From CANKHA01 sp963731585 (GTDB lineage: Bacteria; Pseudomonadota; Alphaproteobacteria; Rhizobiales; Xanthobacteraceae), in assembly GCA_963731585.1 (NCBI GenBank), contig CAVSWC010000003.1:868001-932000 (forward strand): a DNA stretch of 64,000 nt, in the 5' to 3' direction. Position numbers and translations under genes: made by a program. Under the pieces are notes generated by a model, which was not told where the DNA came from, searched no databases, and saw nothing but the letters and a program-made list of their open reading frames with translations. Positions 58,954-64,000 of this stretch are shown here, piece by piece (positions within the stretch are counted from its first letter, which is position 1; each line of letters begins with the position of its first letter).

Positions 58954-59926
58954 GTTCGGCGCGCAAGGGGCGCGTCAGCAGCGATTCCGTCGCCTGATCG
59001 ACGCTCAGCTGCCCATCGAGCACGGCGGCGACGGCGGCGGCAATGGGCATATCGACGTTCATTTTCTTCGCCAATTCTACCAGCGCCGGCGCCGTTGCGG
59101 CGCCTTCCGCCAGCTTGTCGCCGCGCAACGCCTGCGGCTTGCCCTTGCCGAGTGCGATGCCGAGCGAGAAATTGCGCGATTGCGGACTGGAGCATGTGAG
59201 GATGAGGTCGCCGAGGCCCGCCAAGCCGGTCAGCGTTTCCGGCCGCGCCCCCAGCGCCTGGCCCAAGCGCGACAATTCGGCGAAGCCGCGCGTTGTCAGG
59301 GCAGCGGCCGCGCTGGCGCCGAGCCCGCGCCCGACCACGATCCCGGCCGCAATGGCGAGGACGTTTTTTGCCGCGCCGCCAATCTCCACGCCGCGCATGT
59401 CGGTGGAATGATAAAGCCGGAACGTCGGTGAGCCGAGCGCGCGCGCTAACGTCGAAGCGGTGGCTTCATCGCGGGCGGCGAGCGTTACCGCGGTGGGCAG
59501 CCCGCGTGCGACGTCGGCCGCAAAGCTGGGTCCGGAAAGGATGGCCGGCGCCGCATTCGGCGCGGCTTCCGCGATCACTTCCGTCATGAATTTAAGCGAG
59601 CCGCGTTCAATGCCCTTGGCGCAAGCGATCACCGGCGTGCCAGCAAGCTTGTTCAGTTTCGAAGCGACCGATCGCAAGGCTTGCGCCGGCACGGCCAGCA
59701 GGATCGCGTCGGCGCTGGCGGCATCCGCAAACGAGCCGGTGACCTCCACCCGCTCGTGTAGCCGGGCACCCGGGAGCCGGGGATTTTCCCGGCTTTGCTC
59801 TATGGCCGCGGCCTTGGCCGGATCGCGCGCCCACAGCGTCACCGCGTGTCCGGCTTGAGCCGCGAGATTGGCCAAGGCGCTGCCCCAGGCGCCCGCTCCC
59901 AACACCGCGATGTGGTCGAACCTCAT
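58949..59926 (-). CDS. gpsA: Glycerol-3-phosphate dehydrogenase [NAD(P)+]
   Basis: 325 residues, intact. It makes sn-glycerol-3-phosphate for phospholipids. The NAD-binding motif is IAVLGAGAWGSALANLAAQAGH. Next come VIACAKGIERGS (catalytic Lys region), ILSGPSFAADVARGLPTAVT, GVEIGGAAKNVLAIAAGIVVGRGLG, GLGDLILTCSSPQSRNFSLG. The TAG stop lies within the CTAG end of the repeat array, so the last codons abut the element. tsaD-gpsA is 12 bp apart and probably one operon. Confidence 0.95.
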   Translation of the reverse strand: MRFDHIAVLGAGAWGSALANLAAQAGHAVTLWARDPAKAAAIEQSRENPRLPGARLHERVEVTGSFADAASADAILLAVPAQALRSVASKLNKLAGTPVIACAKGIERGSLKFMTEVIAEAAPNAAPAILSGPSFAADVARGLPTAVTLAARDEATASTLARALGSPTFRLYHSTDMRGVEIGGAAKNVLAIAAGIVVGRGLGASAAAALTTRGFAELSRLGQALGARPETLTGLAGLGDLILTCSSPQSRNFSLGIALGKGKPQALRGDKLAEGAATAPALVELAKKMNVDMPIAAAVAAVLDGQLSVDQATESLLTRPLRAEH

Positions 59927-59938
59927 GCCCGGCTCCGG

Positions 59939-61009
59939 TCAGCTGCGCGTGTCTGCACGGCCGGGTACCGGCACGCCTTCGACTTCGTCGAGCGGCCAGC
60001 GCGCGCGGGCATTCACCTCCAGCGTATCGGTGAGGCCAAGCGCCAGCCGCTCGCAGCCGGCCCATGCGATCATCGCGCCGTTGTCGGTGCAAAGCTCCAT
60101 CGGCGGCGCTACCAGCACCGTCCCCGCCTCAAAGGCGAGACGGTTGAGCACCTTGCGGATCGCCTGATTGGCCGCCACGCCTCCGGCCGCCACCAGCGCT
60201 GTCGGCGTGCCATAGCGGTCGCGGAAGACGCGCAGACCCGCGCGGAGCCGGTCCATGATCACATCGACCACGGCCTGCTGGAATGACGCGCACAGGTCAG
60301 CGACGTCCTGATTATTCAGCGGTGCGATCTTCTCCGCTTCCAGCCGCAGCGCGGTCTTCAATCCCGAGAGGGAAAAGTTCGGCTCCGGCCGGCCGTGCAT
60401 GGGACGCGGCAGGTTGAATCGCGCGGGGTTTCCCCCCAGCGCTTCTTTCTCCACCAGCGGGCCGCCCGGATAGCCGAGCCCAAGCAGCTTCGCCGTCTTA
60501 TCGAAGGCCTCGCCGATAGCATCGTCCGCCGTGGTGCCGAGCCGCACGTAATCGCCAACGCCGCGCACGGCGACGATCTGGGTATGCCCACCGGAGGCCA
60601 GGAACAAAATATAAGGAAAGGGCGTGACGCTGAGCAGCCGCGCGGTGAGCGCATGTGCTTCCAGATGATTGATGCCGATCAGCGGCTTTTCGGAAACCAG
60701 CGCGATGGCTTTGGCGGTGGTAAGCCCGACCAGCACACCGCCGATCAGTCCCGGACCTGCAGCGGCGGCGACCGCATCGATGGATGGAAAGCCGATGCCG
60801 GCGTGATCCATGGCGGTAGCGATGATGCCGTCGAGCGTTTCGACATGGGCCCGCGCGGCGATTTCAGGCACGACGCCCCCGAAAGCGGCATGCTCGGCGG
60901 TCTGCGACAGCACGATATTGGAGAGGATGCGGCCGCGCCCATCGTCCAGGCGTTCGACCAGGGCCGCCGCCGTCTCGTCGCAGGTCGTCTCGATGCCGAG
61001 AACTATCAT
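59939..61009 (-). CDS. tsaD: tRNA N6-threonylcarbamoyladenosine transferase TsaD
   Basis: 356 residues from MIVLGIETTCDETAAALVE. It is the essential t6A37 enzyme of the ASKHA fold. The metal-binding HLEAH motif is in GINHLEAHALTAR. Then come LFLASGGHTQIVAVRGVGDY, LLGLGYPGGPLVEK and LVAAGGVAANQAIRKVL, with CTDNGAMIAWAGCERL near the end. Intact. It is divergent from hemC, the usual alphaproteobacterial arrangement. Confidence 0.95.
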   Translation of the reverse strand: MIVLGIETTCDETAAALVERLDDGRGRILSNIVLSQTAEHAAFGGVVPEIAARAHVETLDGIIATAMDHAGIGFPSIDAVAAAAGPGLIGGVLVGLTTAKAIALVSEKPLIGINHLEAHALTARLLSVTPFPYILFLASGGHTQIVAVRGVGDYVRLGTTADDAIGEAFDKTAKLLGLGYPGGPLVEKEALGGNPARFNLPRPMHGRPEPNFSLSGLKTALRLEAEKIAPLNNQDVADLCASFQQAVVDVIMDRLRAGLRVFRDRYGTPTALVAAGGVAANQAIRKVLNRLAFEAGTVLVAPPMELCTDNGAMIAWAGCERLALGLTDTLEVNARARWPLDEVEGVPVPGRADTRS

Positions 61010-61125
61010 CCCGCTTTTCAGGCCATTGCTCGATGAGCCTGCCTGCTTTCCATTTCCAATGCGGTGCCTATGATCGCGCCGGGCCGGCCCCACCCAGTGA
61101 GACCGGCGTAGCATTGCGGGGTCAT

Positions 61126-62066
61126 ATGGCGCAATCCTCGGTCGAGCGCGCAGTTTTGCGCATCGGATCGCGCGGCAGCCCGCTTGCGCTGATCCAGGCG
61201 CGGGCCGTGCGCGACCGGCTTGCAGCAGCGCATGGCCTCGATTGCGCGCGCATAACCATCGACGCCATCCGCACCAGCGGCGACATGATCCAGGACCGTC
61301 CTTTGGCCGAAGCCGGCGGCAAGGGGCTGTTCACCAAGGAACTCGAGGAAGCTTTGCTCGCGGACAGGATCGACCTCGCGGTGCATTCCGCCAAGGATGT
61401 GCCCACGTTCCTGCCGTCCGGGCTGGTGCTGTCAGCCTACCTGCCGCGCGAGGATGCGCGTGACGTTCTGATCAGCGCCAAGGCCAAGACGTTGCAGGAC
61501 CTGCCTGCCGGCGCCACCGTCGGCACCGCCTCGCCGCGGCGGCAGGCGATCGTCAAACGCACGCGGCCGGATCTGCAGGTGATCTCGCTACGCGGCAATG
61601 TCGAGACGCGGCTGCGCAAGCTCGAGCGAAGGCCATGCCGACGCGACCATCCTGGCCCTGGCAGGATTGAAGCGGCTCGATCTCACGGGTGCGATCGCGA
61701 CCATCTTGAGCACCGACGAATTTTTGCCGGCGGTCGGGCAGGGCGCGATCGTGGTCGAGACGCGCGAAGACGACAGCACGACGCGCGCGTTTCTCGCGCG
61801 CATTGATCACGCGGATACCGCGACCGCGCTGATGTGTGAACGCGCCTTTCTCGCCGTGCTTGACGGCTCATGCCGCGCCCCGATCGCAGGTCACGCGACA
61901 ATCACGGGCGATATGCTTTCCTTCCGCGGCATGATCTTGAAGCCGGATGGCAGTCAGTGCTTCGAGACATCCCGCCGAGGGAACCTGGCACGACGCCATG
62001 GCGCTTGGTACCGATGCGGGACAGGAGCTAAAGCACCAAGGCGGCGCTGATTTTTTTCTGAGCTGA
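61126..62066 (+). CDS. hemC: Porphobilinogen deaminase HemC (two frameshifts)
   Basis: Polymerises four porphobilinogens into hydroxymethylbilane. MAQSSVERAVLRIGSRGSPL opens it. Motifs are IRTSGDMIQDRPLAEAGGKGLFTKELEEALL, AVHSAKDVPTFLPSGL, TVGTASPRRQA, SLRGNVETRLRKL and the dipyrromethane Cys in LDGSCRAPIAGHA. Extra bases lie near 61623-61632 and 61970-61978. The restored end is WHDAMALGTDAGQELK to GGADFFLS. Corrected length ~312 residues. Confidence 0.93.
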
Positions 62067-62069
62067 CGC

Positions 62070-62787
62070 ATGCGACTTCTCGTCACCCGCCCTGAGCCGG
62101 ACGCCCAACGCACCGCCTTAAATCTGCGGCAGCGTGGTCATCACGTCACGATTGCGCCGCTGCTGCGGATCGAAGGTGTCGCCGCCGATCTCGGCAGCGG
62201 GCCTTGGGATGCGCTGGTGATCACCAGCGCCAATTCCTGCCGCGCGGTGGCAAGCCACCCGCGCATCGCCGAACTTGTACACCGGCCGATCTTCACGGTC
62301 GGGCTGCATGCCGCCGAAGCGGCGCGCGCTGCCGGCTTTGCCGACGTGACAACAGCCGATGGCGATGCGGAAGAACTGGCGCAGCTTCTGATCGCGCGGT
62401 TCAAGACGCGCGACCGCCGGCTGCTTTATTTCGCCGGCGAGGACCGCGCCGCCGACCTCGCTGCCACGCTCGCGGAGCACGGCATCACCATGAAGACCGT
62501 CGTGATCTACCGCGCGGTGAAGGCGCCGGAATTTCCGCCGCGCCACGCGCGCGGCCATGGCGGCGGGCGAAATCGACGGCGTGTTGCATTTCTCCCGCCG
62601 CACCGTGGAATCTTATTTAAGTTGCGCGGTGGGCGCCGCGCTGCTCGACAGGGCGCTTGCGCCCTTCCATTATTGTCTTTCGGCGCAGGTGGCCCGGCCG
62701 CTGCTGCAGGCCGGGGCCAAAACGGTTCGCGTCGCAGAGCGGCCGAACGAAACATCGCTCCTGGAACTTATCGGTACGGCGCGTTGA
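62070..62787 (+). CDS. hemD: Uroporphyrinogen-III synthase HemD (one frameshift)
   Basis: Cyclises hydroxymethylbilane. MRLLVTRPEPDAQRTALNLR, DALVITSANSCRAVASH, FTVGLHAAEAARAAGFADV and LLYFAGEDRAADLAATLAEHGI are typical of the family. A break near 62545-62556 joins to AAGEIDGVLHFSRRTVESYL and the end PNETSLLELIGTAR. It starts 3 bp after the hemC stop, an obvious operon. Confidence 0.88.
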
Positions 62788-62851
62788 CACGTTGCGGCCA
62801 CGCTGGGTCCGCAGTATGCCGGGCAATCGGAACCGCGGCAGGGAAGCTGGC

Positions 62852-64000
62852 ATGGCGGATGAAAACGAAGATCCCCCGTCCGCGGCGGCAAAGATGCCGC
62901 GGGTCCGCCGGCGGGCCCCTACGATTGACCTGAAAGCCACGGAACTCGCCGTCGAGCCGCCCCCGGCTGCGGCCGCCGAGGAGCCTACTCCGCCTTCCGA
63001 GCCGGAGAGCGCGGTTGCACCCGAATATTCCACCGAACCGCCTGCTTACGACACCGGCGGGACCGCGCCTGCGCCTGAGCCGCCGCCGCAGCCTTCCGGG
63101 AGCGCGCCGCGACGTCACCTACCGGGCCGGCCTCTGCTTGAGGCAGGATTGGCGGGCGGCCTGGTCGCGCTCACTATCCTCTTCGTGCTGTGGCTGGCCG
63201 GCCTGCTTCGCCGGCACGGAAATCCGGTCCGATGACCAGTTGGCACGGATAGAAGCGCAGCTGCGCGAGATAGCGAGCCGTCCCGCGCCGCGCAATCCAG
63301 ATGCCGGCGCGATCGAAGAACTTGCCGCCCGCCTCGAAAAGCTGGAAAGCGCCGCGCCCCGAACAGCTGGAAACGGTGCTGCTGCGGGTGCTGCCATCGA
63401 AGGAGCGGTCAAGCCGGTGCAAGCAGCCGTTGCCGATCTCGCTCGCCACGTCGACGACAATGCGGCCGCCATCCGCGAGGCGCGCGGCAAGGCCGAGGCC
63501 GCCGTGGCGGCGGCGGATGCCGCGCGGCTCGCAGCCGAACGCAATGCAGCCGAACGCAACAATGTCGAGGCGCTGGGCAACCGTGTGGCTGCGCTGGAGC
63601 GCGCGTCTAAGACACTTGCTGACGAAGTTGCGAAAAGCCTGGCCGCGGCAGGCGACCGGCCGCTGCGCGCAGCAGTGGCGGCGCAGGCATTGCGCACCGC
63701 GGTCGAGCGCGGCGATCCTTTCGTCGCTGAGCTTTCCGCTACCAAGATGGCTGGCGCCGATGCGCGGGCGCTCGCGCCGCTCGAGCCTTTCGCCGCCAAT
63801 GGCCTGCCAAGCGCGGCCCAGCTGGCGCGCCAATTATCCGATCTCGCGCCGCAGATGCTGAAGACGATTGCCGCGCCCGACGCCGGCCGGCGGGTTCCTC
63901 GATCGCCTGCAAGCCAATGCCGAGAAGCTGGTGCGTATCCGGCCGACCGACGAAACGTCGGGCGATGATCCCGCCGCGGTTGTCAGTCGCGCGCAGGCCA
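62852..64000 (+). CDS. Mitofilin/Mic60-like inner-membrane protein, partial (two frameshifts)
   Basis: MADENEDPPSAAAKMPRVRR opens a cytoplasmic Pro/Glu-rich region. One membrane segment follows (LLEAGLAGGLVALTILFVLWLAGLL). After a break near 63205-63230 comes a periplasmic coiled coil (DQLARIEAQLREIASR, LEKLE, NVEALGNRVAALERASKTLADEVAKSL) and the start of the mitofilin domain (FVAELSATKMAGADARALAPLEPFAANGLPS). A second break near 63885-63895 restores FLDRLQANAEKLVRIRPTDE. It continues past the window. Alphaproteobacterial Mic60 genes sit beside hemC/hemD, which fits. Confidence 0.85.

Overview
The window is bacterial chromosomal DNA with high GC. It most resembles a member of the Hyphomicrobiales (Rhizobiales), in or near the Bradyrhizobiaceae/Xanthobacteraceae. 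The evidence is the gene order mnmE-mnmG-rsmG-parA-parB-holA-lptE-leuS, an alphaproteobacterial centromere (two perfect 16-bp parS sites), a CenR/OtpR-like regulator next to a cyclic-nucleotide-binding protein, lolA-ftsK, paired amtB-glnK genes, the 180-kDa type of NAD-glutamate dehydrogenase, and hemC-hemD followed by a mitofilin-like gene. Almost everything is core chromosome. No plasmid, phage or conjugative module is visible.

Layout. 0-1.1 kb: partial small protein, terminator, DUF1993 protein. 1.2-7.1 kb: tRNA-modification and segregation block (mnmE, mnmG, rsmG, parA, parB) with parS sites. 7.3-12.6 kb: L,D-transpeptidase, holA, lptE and a repeat-invaded leuS. 12.8-13.9 kb: toxin-antitoxin cluster. 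14-17.4 kb: MFS transporter, DUF2171, YggS, basic protein, second L,D-transpeptidase. 17.6-24.3 kb: response regulator, cNMP-binding protein, xthA, lolA, ftsK, aminotransferase. 25-29 kb: two amtB-glnK pairs (ammonium uptake and PII nitrogen sensing). 29-34.7 kb: tesB, UbiH-type monooxygenase, GST, Trm112, Lon-N protein, CnoX-like thioredoxin, YbaK. 34.8-39 kb: tRNA-Gly, secreted unknown, EamA transporter, ggt. 39-50 kb: NAD-GDH, purH, heparinase-like protein, a REP/RAYT island, rsmB. 50-54.5 kb: small unknown genes, nuclease, cyclopropane synthase-like gene and a hairpin-rich intergenic region. 54.5-58.3 kb: third L,D-transpeptidase, acs, DUF1761, EVE. 58.3-58.95 kb: tandem palindromic repeat array. 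59-64 kb: gpsA, tsaD, hemC, hemD and the start of a mitofilin-like gene.

Two features dominate. First, about 25 conserved genes carry apparent frameshifts. In nearly every gene where the shift could be counted it is an extra base, which points to insertion-type sequencing error rather than gene decay. I therefore give the full gene span and the approximate break points. Second, the genome is invaded by small palindromic repeats. They lie between genes and also inside coding sequences (leuS twice, probably mnmE, and the ubiH-type gene). They form a REP island with its own transposase between two copies of the rsmB 3' end, and a four-fold tandem array that supplies the gpsA stop codon. A run of perfect short hairpins at about 53.9-54.2 kb, including a closed two-branch structure with GNRA-type loops, is the best candidate for an undescribed structured RNA or element.
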